This document shows positions 8,730 to 16,566 of a stretch of DNA of 32,222 bases, piece after piece. Source of the stretch: a bacterium (GTDB taxonomy: Bacteria > Chloroflexota > Dormibacteria > Aeolococcales > Aeolococcaceae). Under the pieces are notes generated by a model, which saw nothing but the letters and a program-made list of their open reading frames with translations, did no database searches and was not told where the DNA came from. The position numbers and the translations under genes were made by a program. Positions within the stretch are counted from its first letter, which is position 1. Every line of letters begins with the position of its first letter. Where the stretch lies: contig JAJZLL010000055.1 in the NCBI GenBank assembly GCA_021803465.1, positions 1-32,222 on the forward strand. Direction: 5' to 3'.

Positions 8730-9767
8730 ATGAAAGCTGTCATCAAGAGTTCGCCAGGACCTGGCTTCATAGAAGTCGATGTCCCCGTTCCGGAGCCGGG
8801 AACATCGGAAGTGCGCATACGTGTCGAGGCAGCATCGATCTGTGGCACGGACATCCATCTGTATGACTGGAATCCATGGGCAGCGGGGAGGGTTGTCCCT
8901 CCACGCATCATGGGTCATGAGATTTGTGGTGTCATAGATGCCATTGGGAGCGGAGTGACTGACCGTGCAGTGGGAACGAGAGTGGCTGTGGAGTCACATA
9001 TTGTCTGCAGAACCTGTCCTGAATGCCTCCGCGGTGAGTTTCATGTCTGCAGAAACACATCGATCCTTGGCGTGGACAGGGACGGCGGTTTTGCTGAATT
9101 CATTGCTGTTCCTTCAGTGAACACCTGGCCCCTCTGGGATGACTGCGATCCTGCAGTGGGAGCGGCAATGGAGCCCGTGGGAAATGCTGTCCATGCGACG
9201 TCCGTGGCGGATCTTTCCGGTTCCACTGTTGTCGTGATGGGTGCTGGTCCTATCGGATGTGCATGCTGTGCGATTGCACGGGCCAAGGGTGCAGCCCACA
9301 TCATCGCAGTCGACAGGTCGCCATTCCGGGCAGCTCTCGCCAAGACCATGGGGGCGGATGCTGGATGCACGCTTGAGCCTGGAGCCTCCATGCAGGAAGT
9401 CATCTCGCAGGTGCTTGGAGATCGCGAGGTGGACGGAGTGCTCGAGATGAGCGGTGCTGTGGAGGCGATACAGACTGCAGTGCATCTTGTCCGTCCAGGA
9501 GGATGGATATCCATGCTTGGGCTGGGCGATGCTCCTGTCGCAGTGGATTTTTCCACGGATGTTGTCATGAGGGGACTCACGCTCTATGGCATTGTTGGCA
9601 GGGAACTTTTTGCCACCTGGGAGGAAACTACACGGCTCATCAGGACAGGAGCAATCAGCATGACCTCACTCATCACGGATCGCCTGCCATTCACAGGATC
9701 GGCAATTGACGAGGCGGTTCGAAGGCTGAAGAAGGGGACGAGCGGGAAGATCGTTCTGACACGGTAA
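8730..9767 (+). CDS. tdh: L-threonine 3-dehydrogenase
   Basis: This zinc-dependent MDR enzyme oxidises L-threonine to 2-amino-3-oxobutyrate with NAD+. From the ATG at 8730 it has 345 residues, the usual length, and starts MKAVIKSSPGPGF like the family. The catalytic zinc ligands are C38 (ICGTD) and H63-E64 (GHE); the structural zinc cysteines are C93, C96, C99 and C107. These positions match the classical enzyme residue for residue. The Rossmann motif is GAGPIGCACC. A GTG at 8682 would add 16 residues with no family match; on the other hand the GAGG before 8730 is only two bases from the ATG, so the start is not certain. kbl follows 10 nt after the stop, forming the standard threonine-to-glycine operon. 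Confidence 0.93.
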   Translation: MKAVIKSSPGPGFIEVDVPVPEPGTSEVRIRVEAASICGTDIHLYDWNPWAAGRVVPPRIMGHEICGVIDAIGSGVTDRAVGTRVAVESHIVCRTCPECLRGEFHVCRNTSILGVDRDGGFAEFIAVPSVNTWPLWDDCDPAVGAAMEPVGNAVHATSVADLSGSTVVVMGAGPIGCACCAIARAKGAAHIIAVDRSPFRAALAKTMGADAGCTLEPGASMQEVISQVLGDREVDGVLEMSGAVEAIQTAVHLVRPGGWISMLGLGDAPVAVDFSTDVVMRGLTLYGIVGRELFATWEETTRLIRTGAISMTSLITDRLPFTGSAIDEAVRRLKKGTSGKIVLTR

Positions 9768-9777
9768 GGAGCACGCA

Positions 9778-10995
9778 ATGACGGATACACAGCACACCAC
9801 AACAGACGGTCTGCGCCAGTTTGACGCTTCGCTCACGGAGGAGCTTGACAGCCTCCGTGAGCGTGGGCTGTACCGGCCACTCCGTGTACTCGAGTCTGCC
9901 CAGGGACCCAGGGTGCGGATAGGGGGGCAGGAGCTCATCAACCTTTCGAGCAACAACTACCTTGGACTCAACACGCATCCGGATCTCATCGAGGCTGCCT
10001 GCCAGGCTGCCCAGACCTGGGGGGCGGGAACCGGCGCTGTGCGGACCATCGCAGGCACGCAGACGCTGCACGAGGAGCTTGAGAAGAAGCTTGCACGTTT
10101 CAAGAAGACGGAGGCAGCGCTGTCGTTCCAGAGCGGGTACACCGTCAATGTGGGAGTCCTGAGTTCCGTGCTGCAGGAGCCTGACTGTGTGGTGAGCGAT
10201 GCGCTCAACCATGCGAGCATCATTGATGGCATACGGCTCACGAAGGCTCACCGTCTCCTTTTTGACCATGCAGATCTCGATGCTGCGGAGCAGGCACTTG
10301 CCAAGGCAAGGAAGGAAGGCTACCGCAGAGTGCTCCTGGTCACAGATGGAGTTTTCAGCATGGATGGAGACATTGCCCCTCTTCCGGGACTCGTTGAGAG
10401 GGCTGAAGCGTATGGAGCAGGCGTCATGGTCGATGATGCCCATGCCACAGGAGTGCTTGGCTCGCATGGCAGAGGGACTGTGGACCATTTCGGTCTCCAT
10501 GGACGTGTGGCTCTGAATATCGGGACACTCAGCAAGGCCATTGGAGTGGTTGGTGGGTATGTCGCCTCGACCACTACTGTCCGCGACTATCTCATTCACA
10601 CTGCGCGTCCCTTTCTCTTCTCCTCGTCCCATCCACCAGCAGTGGTTGCAGCCTGCGAGGCAGCAGTCGACCTTCTGGAGCGGGATGATGTGCTCGTGCA
10701 GCAGCTCTGGGCGAATACTGCATATTTCAAGAAGGCCATTCGCGAGCTCGGTTTTGACACGGGTACAAGTGAGACGCCGATCACTCCCGTGATGATTGGC
10801 GAGGCATCGAAAGCGATGGAGTTTTCCGACAGGCTATTCGCCCGTGGAGTGTTTGCGCAGGGAATTGGCTTTCCGACAGTGCCAGAGGGAAAAGCGCGGA
10901 TCAGGACGATTGTCACAGCCACGCACACGCGGGAACAGCTGGATGCAGCGCTTTCCGCATTTGCGGATGTTGGAAGGGAACTTGCCCTCAGATAG
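9778..10995 (+). CDS. kbl: 2-amino-3-ketobutyrate CoA ligase (glycine C-acetyltransferase)
   Basis: This PLP enzyme of the alpha-oxoamine synthase family cleaves 2-amino-3-oxobutyrate with CoA to glycine and acetyl-CoA, the step after Tdh. It has 405 residues. Visible landmarks are NLSSNNYLGL near residue 60, a glycine-rich GAGTGAVRTIAGT, the cofactor-binding VDDAHATGVLG and the PLP lysine K253 in GTLSKAIG. AAGGAG six bases before the ATG is a strong ribosome-binding site and overlaps the tdh stop, consistent with an operon. Sequence alone could also fit the related 8-amino-7-oxononanoate synthase (BioF), but the tdh neighbour makes Kbl much more likely. It converges with the MDR gene with only 8 bp between the stops. 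Confidence 0.92.
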   Translation: MTDTQHTTTDGLRQFDASLTEELDSLRERGLYRPLRVLESAQGPRVRIGGQELINLSSNNYLGLNTHPDLIEAACQAAQTWGAGTGAVRTIAGTQTLHEELEKKLARFKKTEAALSFQSGYTVNVGVLSSVLQEPDCVVSDALNHASIIDGIRLTKAHRLLFDHADLDAAEQALAKARKEGYRRVLLVTDGVFSMDGDIAPLPGLVERAEAYGAGVMVDDAHATGVLGSHGRGTVDHFGLHGRVALNIGTLSKAIGVVGGYVASTTTVRDYLIHTARPFLFSSSHPPAVVAACEAAVDLLERDDVLVQQLWANTAYFKKAIRELGFDTGTSETPITPVMIGEASKAMEFSDRLFARGVFAQGIGFPTVPEGKARIRTIVTATHTREQLDAALSAFADVGRELALR

Positions 10996-11003
10996 TGTTG
11001 CGG

Positions 11004-12449
11004 CTAGTCATCCGCGTCTTCTGCTGAACGGTGTCGTGCACGCTTGGCCGCAGCAGCAAGGATGACAGGAGGTTCCAGCTCCTCCTCTGGCGAATGGGCA
11101 GTGCTGCTTGTCACTTCGCGCTCGCGCATGACAGCAGCTGGGCCCTCAAGGACGACCTTGATGGCGCTTGCGCCAGTGCCCGTCTGCGCTGTCGTGAGCG
11201 CCTCCTCATACATTTCAAGCGGGTAGCGGTGCGTGACGAACTGGTCTAGCTGCAGTGCGGGATCCGCAAGGAGCTCCTTTGCGCGGGCGAAGGTGCGTGC
11301 GCCAGTCGCTTCCCTGCCGTATGACGAGCTCCCGACAATCTGCAGTTCGTTGTGCCAGGCGTATGACCAGTCAGTAGTCTGGGATGGGAGACCACGTCCC
11401 ACAAGGACGAGCGTTCCACCAGGACGGAGGACGCGTACGGCCATGTCCGTCGTTTCCGAAGTGGTCCTGCAGTCGAAGATGACGTCGACACCCCTGTCAA
11501 GGAGCGGAAGGCTGTCGCCCGTTGCGCGGAGTCGGCAGGCCCCCACCCACTCTGCAATCGCATTGATGATTTCTTCGGAGGGAGCCCTCCAGATATGCTT
11601 CGCTCCCAGTGCGCGAATGGCGCCAACATCAATGTCGGGAGGAGGAGCGAACTGTGCGGGAATGGTGCGCTGGTGCTTCGAACGGTGTTCCCGGATTGCG
11701 GAACGCCGCTCGTAGACAACGCCAATTTCAAGAGTGGGGTACAGGGTGGAAAGGAGCAGGACGAAGAGCCGGCTCATCGTTCCGCTTCCAATGACAAGGG
11801 CCGTGTCCCCCTCGCCTGACCACTTCATGATGGCATGGAGAGCTGATGCAAGCGGTTCTGCCATGACTGCGCGCTGGTCTGGGATGTCATGCACGGGGAT
11901 GAGCATGCTTTCATGGGCGAGAAACCCTTCGCTCCAGCCACCACCAAGCTCAGGACTGAACCCAATGCTGCTCCCAGAGCAGAGGGGCCCTTCACGGAAG
12001 CGGTTTTCACAGAGGTGGACATTGCCGTGCTGGCACTGCCTGCAGGGAGGAAGACCCTTGTGGAAGCAGAAAAGGGAGGGTTCGATGATGACACGGTCGC
12101 CTTCCCGGACTGAGCGTGTCTTCCTGCTTTCCTCAACCACTCCGACCACCTCATGTCCGAGGACAAATGGCTTTCTCGGATGGTACACCCCAATGGGAGA
12201 ACTCAGATCCGCCCCACTGAGAAACGCGATGTCCTTCGCGCACATGCCAGAGAGGGCAGGTCGGACACGGACCCACGCGGGAGCAGGGGGCTCCGGTGTG
12301 GGAATATCGTCAATCGTGAGGGGAGTAAGGATGGTTTTTGCGCCACGCGATCCGGAACGTGACTTCTGTGTCAGTGGAGTAATCTGTGCAGGATCGACAA
12401 GTATTGCTCGCATGGCATTGTAAACAGGCGCCGCCTTGTGGAAGCGCAT
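11004..12449 (-). CDS. Zinc-type MDR alcohol/polyol dehydrogenase, atypical and long
   Basis: Zinc-dependent MDR oxidoreductase of unknown substrate, 481 residues from the ATG at 12449 (typical members have about 350). Catalytic zinc ligands are C70 (GMCAKD), H99-E100 (LGHE) and probably E198 (AEP). The structural zinc cysteines C128, C136, C139 and C147 are present with unusual first spacing. The nucleotide-binding loop is GSGTMSRL, not the usual GxGxxG. After the second strand (VVYERR) there is a polar insert of roughly 30 residues. An Ala/Arg/Glu-rich C-terminal tail of about 40 residues follows the catalytic fold. Starts at 12470 (seven more residues) and 12416 (MRAILVDP, the more family-like beginning) are possible; GGGG five bases upstream favours 12449. 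It converges with kbl. Confidence 0.85.
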   Translation of the reverse strand: MRFHKAAPVYNAMRAILVDPAQITPLTQKSRSGSRGAKTILTPLTIDDIPTPEPPAPAWVRVRPALSGMCAKDIAFLSGADLSSPIGVYHPRKPFVLGHEVVGVVEESRKTRSVREGDRVIIEPSLFCFHKGLPPCRQCQHGNVHLCENRFREGPLCSGSSIGFSPELGGGWSEGFLAHESMLIPVHDIPDQRAVMAEPLASALHAIMKWSGEGDTALVIGSGTMSRLFVLLLSTLYPTLEIGVVYERRSAIREHRSKHQRTIPAQFAPPPDIDVGAIRALGAKHIWRAPSEEIINAIAEWVGACRLRATGDSLPLLDRGVDVIFDCRTTSETTDMAVRVLRPGGTLVLVGRGLPSQTTDWSYAWHNELQIVGSSSYGREATGARTFARAKELLADPALQLDQFVTHRYPLEMYEEALTTAQTGTGASAIKVVLEGPAAVMREREVTSSTAHSPEEELEPPVILAAAAKRARHRSAEDADD

Positions 12450-12591
12450 TGTGACCCCATCATTGCACATTGCAGTGAATTCCCGTTGCAGCCCCGCTGC
12501 AGGAAATCGAGTGACTGGGGTAGAGTAGGAACGGTATGAATGTGCACGCTAGAAACGCTGGCTGAGTCAGTCCAGCACGGAGGATTGAGGA

Positions 12592-13122
12592 ATGATACGG
12601 GGCCTGCGAGGGTTGTCCTTGATAGTCGGTGCAACAGCGATTCTGTGCGCTGCATGCGGTTCCGCACCAATTGCTGCAACAACTTCCACACCTTCTCCAA
12701 GTTCCACAGCATCGTCATCAGCATCGTGTCATTCTGGTGTGGTGCAGAACTACACTGACTCCTTCTCCACCAAGGTCAGCCTGAAAAAGCTGCCGGATGG
12801 TGTCCAGTATGGAGACATCATTGAAGGTTGTGGTGCACAGGTGAAAGCCGGAGACAAGGTTACTGTCCAGTACACTGGCTGGCTCACCAATGGAAAGGAG
12901 TTTGACAGCTCGAGATCTCCTGGACGTCAGCCGTTCAGCTTCGTGGTTGGGAAAGGAACAGTGATATCTGGCTGGGAGGAGGGCGTGCTGGGAATGCGGG
13001 TCGGAACAGTCCGACGACTGGTCATTCCACCTGCGCTTGGGTACGGTGCTGGCGGTGCTGGATCAAGCATTCCGCCGAATGCGACACTCGTTTTCAATGT
13101 TGAGCTTCTCTCCATCGGCTAG
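12592..13122 (+). CDS. FKBP-type peptidyl-prolyl isomerase lipoprotein
   Basis: This 176-residue protein has a lipoprotein signal (hydrophobic core then LCAACGS, lipidated Cys22), a Ser/Thr/Pro spacer, and a complete FKBP domain from about residue 85 to the end. FKBP landmarks are VKAGDKVTVQYTGWL, FDSS, the VISGWEEGVLGM strand-helix, the LGYG loop and VFNVELL. It probably catalyses cis-trans isomerisation of prolyl bonds in exported proteins at the outer face of the membrane. GAGG and GAGGA before the ATG serve as ribosome-binding sites. It is transcribed away from the divergent MDR gene; a weak promoter candidate is GTGACT at 12511 with TATGAA at 12535. Eukaryote-like FKBPs of this short type are common in bacteria. 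Confidence 0.92.
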   Translation: MIRGLRGLSLIVGATAILCAACGSAPIAATTSTPSPSSTASSSASCHSGVVQNYTDSFSTKVSLKKLPDGVQYGDIIEGCGAQVKAGDKVTVQYTGWLTNGKEFDSSRSPGRQPFSFVVGKGTVISGWEEGVLGMRVGTVRRLVIPPALGYGAGGAGSSIPPNATLVFNVELLSIG

Positions 13123-13126
13123 TCAG

Positions 13127-13141
13127 CCTCACCTGGTGAGG
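13127..13141 (+). terminator. GC-rich hairpin just after the FKBP gene
   Basis: CCTCAC and GTGAGG flank a three-base loop, five bases beyond the FKBP stop codon. The stem is perfect. No run of T follows, so it is not a canonical intrinsic terminator; it could slow exonucleases or assist factor-dependent termination. The following bases to 13317 hold no recognised gene, only a second short inverted repeat (GAGCGA/TCGCTC at 13201-13214). Confidence 0.35.
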
Positions 13142-13317
13142 GGAATGCCCTGTCAGGTGCCAATCCTGTCCAGCTCTGCAGCCTTCAACAAGAGGGCATG
13201 GAGCGATGTCGCTCAAGTGTGAATGGCCGAGACTTGTCTCCTCATGCAATGCGCCATGCAGCGATCCAGCGTTGACATGCTGGGGATGGGGCAAGCGGGA
13301 AGGGGGAGGAGAAGTGG

Positions 13318-13851
13318 CTATTCAGACTGTGCAGGGGGAGTTCCCTGACTGCCAGTGTCCTCGTTGGAAGCATCTGGTACAGCAGATGGAGTCTCGACCT
13401 TCTGTTCGGATTGGGGAGCGACTGGAGCCTGGCTCTGGCTTTCCTCTGGACGAAGGTCTTTGCTGTTCACCTCCTGCCAAAGGAGATATGCAGTCAATCC
13501 TGAGATGAGGAGAAACGCGAGAAGGTAGCCAATGCTTCCCTCCAGAAGCATGAGGATGAGGAAGGCGGCCATGATTCCGTACACAGCATTGACTTTCGAT
13601 TGGGATGGCTTGCGCACTGTGAACGAGAGGATGAGCCCTCCAAGCCCAATGACACCCACAATGGTGCCGAAAGCAACGCTTCCCGAGCCAGAAAGATGGA
13701 AGAAGAGGAAGTTTGACGTGATGTTGGGTGACAGGCCAATGATGATGTCGAAGACGCCAGCAAGCATCATGATTGCTGCCTCAACGCCGAAGAGCGTGCG
13801 TGCAATAAGGAGGCGCATCGATATGGGCTGGCCGAACTTCTTCTCAGTCAT
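13318..13851 (-). CDS. Four-helix integral membrane protein, unknown
   Basis: From the ATG at 13851 this is a 177-residue protein with four predicted membrane helices: about 13-38 (IARTLFGVEAAIMMLAGVFD), 58-80 (around FGTIVGVIGLGGLILSF) and two in the stretch VNAVYGIMAAFLILMLLEG through LLAFLLISGLTAYLLW. A soluble tail of about 50 residues follows, rich in Glu, Gln, Pro and Ser. No family is recognised with confidence. The ORF extends upstream to an ATG at 13890, which would add 13 residues and leave only 12 bp from ispH. Neither start has a good ribosome-binding site. Same-strand proximity to ispH suggests co-transcription, but no functional link can be read from the sequence. Confidence 0.7.
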   Translation of the reverse strand: MTEKKFGQPISMRLLIARTLFGVEAAIMMLAGVFDIIIGLSPNITSNFLFFHLSGSGSVAFGTIVGVIGLGGLILSFTVRKPSQSKVNAVYGIMAAFLILMLLEGSIGYLLAFLLISGLTAYLLWQEVNSKDLRPEESQSQAPVAPQSEQKVETPSAVPDASNEDTGSQGTPPAQSE

Positions 13852-13902
13852 GATGTGAGGCAGTATACCGTGGAATGCCAGGTGGCACAACGCACCTGCA
13901 CG

Positions 13903-14793
13903 CTAGTTCTCCTGCCTCGGGGGCTCGAGCTCCTCAAGAAAGGTGATGACTTCCCGGGTGAGGTGTGTCGGAGTGGAAGCTCCAGAGGTGACACCAACCG
14001 TAGTCATGCCAGTGAACCATTCAGGTCGGATGTCCTCCACTGTGTCGACAAGATGCGCGGGAGTTTTGGCGCGCTCCTCAACAACCTGCACGAGTCTGCG
14101 GCTGTTGCTGCTTCTGGGACTGCCCACAACCACAACGGACTCCACTGCAGCAGCAGCTGCAACTGCTGCTTCCTGCCGCTGCTGCGTCGCAAGACAGATC
14201 TCATTGAACACTTCGATGTCAGGAAACCGCTTCTCCAGCAGGCCGATGAGTTCAGACGTGTCCCAGACGCTGAGGGTGGTCTGACAAGTCACAGCGATAT
14301 GTGCTGTCTGCGCAATGTCGAGAGCTTCGATGTCCGCACGGTCCTCGACGAGGTAGACAGGACCCTTCGCATGGCCAATGGACCCCTCAGGCTCGGGATG
14401 GCCACGCTTTCCAATGTAGATGACCGTGTATCCCTCTGCAGAAAGCCGGTCAATGAGATCGTGGGTGCGCGTGACATCGCTGCAGGTCGCATCGATGATG
14501 GTAAGGCCCTTTTCCCTCGCCTTCTCAATGACAGCCGGGGAGACTCCATGGGCAGTGAAGATGACAATGCCTTCACTGATGGCATCCAGGCCGTCAAGTC
14601 GGGAAGCGGCATCAATGAGCTGCACGCCAAAGGACTCAAGCTCCGCAGTGACATGCTCGTTGTGAACAAGATAGCCAAGCATGTAGATGGGCACCCTGTC
14701 GTCCTGATGCTCTTCCGCAATGCGCTTGGCGATACGGATAGCGTCTACGACGCCATGGCAGTACCCGCGTGGGGTGATGCGGACTACATTCAT
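13903..14793 (-). CDS. ispH: 4-hydroxy-3-methylbut-2-enyl diphosphate reductase
   Basis: This 296-residue iron-sulfur enzyme catalyses the last step of the MEP isoprenoid pathway, reducing HMBPP to IPP and DMAPP. The three cluster-binding cysteines are visible: C12 (RGYCHGV), C104 (DATCSDV) and C200 (NEICLATQ). Substrate-binding landmarks are HNEHV, TAHGV, KRGHPEPEG and GSPRSSNSRRL. Length is normal. It indicates the non-mevalonate route in this organism. The gene is divergent from the pseudopilin genes, with 155 bp between starts. A long plus-strand ORF lies antisense across it but has no family resemblance. Confidence 0.96.
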   Translation of the reverse strand: MNVVRITPRGYCHGVVDAIRIAKRIAEEHQDDRVPIYMLGYLVHNEHVTAELESFGVQLIDAASRLDGLDAISEGIVIFTAHGVSPAVIEKAREKGLTIIDATCSDVTRTHDLIDRLSAEGYTVIYIGKRGHPEPEGSIGHAKGPVYLVEDRADIEALDIAQTAHIAVTCQTTLSVWDTSELIGLLEKRFPDIEVFNEICLATQQRQEAAVAAAAAVESVVVVGSPRSSNSRRLVQVVEERAKTPAHLVDTVEDIRPEWFTGMTTVGVTSGASTPTHLTREVITFLEELEPPRQEN

Positions 14794-14948
14794 GATCTGA
14801 GTGTACTGTCTTCAGCGATTGGAGGAGAATACATTGCGATGGCGCAAGGTGGGAGAGAGAATGGAATGCATGGCAGCATGGTGTAGCAGGACAGTAACAG
14901 TTCTTGACTGCGAGTCGACAAAGTGCTGCCCACTGGGAAGATGAAGGT

Positions 14949-15533
14949 ATGACAAGAGCTTGCACGCTTGGGAACACGAGATTCCATCTGCCACGGCGCC
15001 TCTCCCGTGGCCAGGCCATGGTAGAGTTCTCCATGGTTGCAGTCCTGCTGTTTCTTGGCGTTTTCGCTGTCGTCGATGCAGCCCTTTGGGGAGTGGAGAT
15101 GTCAGCAGCTGTGAGCGCAGGCGCCTCTGGAGTTCTTGACGCATCATCCGCAGTTGGGACTGGGACAAACAGCAACACGCCAGCACTTAACTCTGCACAG
15201 CAGGTCATTCCCCAGCTGCAGCTTTCCATGTTTGGCACTCCCATCTGCTTTGTCAACACTGCAGGCGCCACAGTGAAGACCGTTGGCTCCGTCACGCTCT
15301 GTACAGGTGAGGCAGGAAATTGCAGCATTTCCTCGACTGGAGGATCAAGTGCACTTGATGCGATCAATGGAGGAAAACCACAGCTCATCGTGTGCGTTGG
15401 TGAAGCGAATCCCGTTGTGACGGTGAAGATTCTTGGATTTGCGAACGGCTTTGTTCCATTTGGACTCTTTGGAGGGGGCGGGATTCCCATTTACACATAC
15501 GCGCAAAGCCACCTACTCACTTTTCAGACGTAA
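14949..15533 (+). CDS. TadE-like pseudopilin
   Basis: This 194-residue exported protein has a TadE-type N-terminus: a basic stretch (RRLSRG) followed by QAMVEFSMV and a single hydrophobic helix of about 20 residues. In the usual pattern processing occurs after the Gly and Glu sits at position 5 of the mature protein; both are kept (G21, E26). The extracellular part is rich in Gly, Ser, Thr and Ala with a few Cys and has no other recognised motif. GGGAAG eight bases upstream supports this ATG; a TTG at 14904 would lengthen it with unrelated sequence. It is the first of three tightly spaced pseudopilin-like genes. TadE proteins are minor components of Flp/Tad pili or related secretion systems. 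Confidence 0.82.
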   Translation: MTRACTLGNTRFHLPRRLSRGQAMVEFSMVAVLLFLGVFAVVDAALWGVEMSAAVSAGASGVLDASSAVGTGTNSNTPALNSAQQVIPQLQLSMFGTPICFVNTAGATVKTVGSVTLCTGEAGNCSISSTGGSSALDAINGGKPQLIVCVGEANPVVTVKILGFANGFVPFGLFGGGGIPIYTYAQSHLLTFQT

Positions 15534-15544
15534 AGGGCAGAACT

Positions 15545-16108
15545 GTGCAAATGCATGCTCGAACACCATCATGCCGCAGGCCGAAGCGAGCGCAGGCTGT
15601 GCTCGAAATGGCGCTTGTACTGCCAATCATTCTTGCCCTGGTGAGTGGCTTTATCGGCATCATGTATGAAATCATCCAGATCGAGCGTCTCGATGCTGCT
15701 GTGGGTCTTGCAGCAAATGCAGCGATTGGCCAGGCTCCAGGCAATCCTGGAGCAATCTGCCAGGCAGCGACTGCCGCATTTGCATCCACGATGTTTGGAG
15801 GTCCTGTTGGCGGAACGAGTTCATGCTCGTTGCCGCCAACCAAGGATCCATACGATCCTGCCATCATTGTCAACTCTTTTGACTGCACTTCGACTGTCGC
15901 TGGTTTTGGCAATGGATATCTTGCTGCGAGCTCTCCGAACGCAAGTGCTCCAGTGACATGCACGGGCACAGTGTCCATTGACTACAACAGCTCTCCACTC
16001 GGATGGGCTCTTTCCCTCTACCACCCGAAGTTTACTGCTTCGGCGGTGGCCACCCCGACTGGATACCGCCAGTGCGCAGCAGGAATCAGCACATGCACAA
16101 ACAACTGA
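15545..16108 (+). CDS. TadE/TadG-like pseudopilin
   Basis: This 187-residue protein begins 11 nt after the previous stop at a GTG preceded by AAAGGG at a good distance; an ATG at 15551 would remove two residues. A basic leader (RRPKRA) precedes QAVLEMALVLPIILALVSG, so the Glu at position 5 is kept but the residue before the expected cleavage point is Ala, not Gly. One membrane helix follows, then a Ser/Thr/Ala-rich exterior with several Cys. It matches the TadE/TadG minor-pilin pattern. Whether it is cleaved by a prepilin peptidase is uncertain because of the Ala. It overlaps the next gene by 16 nt, indicating co-translation. Confidence 0.78.
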   Translation: MQMHARTPSCRRPKRAQAVLEMALVLPIILALVSGFIGIMYEIIQIERLDAAVGLAANAAIGQAPGNPGAICQAATAAFASTMFGGPVGGTSSCSLPPTKDPYDPAIIVNSFDCTSTVAGFGNGYLAASSPNASAPVTCTGTVSIDYNSSPLGWALSLYHPKFTASAVATPTGYRQCAAGISTCTNN

Positions 16109-16560
16109 TCATTTCCCAGGGAAGAAGGCGGAAAGATGAGGCGGGACAGGTGCTCATGAGCTTTGCAGTCATCTTTGCGCTTCTCCTTTTCTACCTTGCG
16201 GGATTTGTCTTCAACCTTGCAGTCGTTGACGCGAAGTACGCCCAGCTTGAACGTGCATCGTATGCTGCAGCACTTGCGGGAGCATCCGCAGTGGACACGA
16301 ACACGTTCCTTGCCACTGGGAAGGTCGTCCTCGATAACACTACCGTGCAGTCGCGATGCAAGAGTTCACAGGTGAAAAGCGAGTTTCCCACTGGCTCCAC
16401 ATTCACCTGCACGATTTCAGCACTCAACAATAGCGAGGTCGATGTGGTTGCGCACGACACGATCGAAATGCCGCTCGGAGTGCTGCAGCAGTCCGTGAGT
16501 GTCACGTACCAGATTTCCGCGTTTGCGCAGAATGGCTGTGCCCAGGGAGGAAAGTGCTGA
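16093..16560 (+). CDS. TadG-like pilus-associated membrane protein
   Basis: From the ATG at 16093 (AGGA eight bases upstream) the protein has 155 residues. The N-terminus is basic (GRRRKDEAG), then QVLMSFAVIFALLLFYLAG forms a membrane helix, followed by a short exterior domain with four Cys. It resembles the other two pseudopilins in layout but lacks the Glu at position 5 after the Gly, as in TadG-type proteins that keep their N-terminus. It ends six bases before the stop of the convergent enoyl-CoA hydratase family gene. No assembly ATPase, platform protein or peptidase lies nearby, so these three genes must depend on a system elsewhere or have another role. Confidence 0.75.
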   Translation: MHKQLIISQGRRRKDEAGQVLMSFAVIFALLLFYLAGFVFNLAVVDAKYAQLERASYAAALAGASAVDTNTFLATGKVVLDNTTVQSRCKSSQVKSEFPTGSTFTCTISALNNSEVDVVAHDTIEMPLGVLQQSVSVTYQISAFAQNGCAQGGKC

Positions 16561-16566
16561 CGTTCC

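Noticed and set aside
8640..8918. N-terminal extension of the lipoprotein gene
   Set aside because: It would overlap the start of tdh antisense and place the signal peptide and lipobox more than 90 residues inside the protein.
13273..13278. TTGACA in the gap after the FKBP gene
   Set aside because: There is no suitable -10 and no plus-strand gene begins within the next 1.6 kb.
13855..14886. 343-residue open frame on the plus strand
   Set aside because: It is antisense to ispH, which carries all three cluster cysteines and the family motifs.
14904..14909. TTGACT as -35 of the pseudopilin operon
   Set aside because: No -10-like hexamer lies 15-19 bases downstream.
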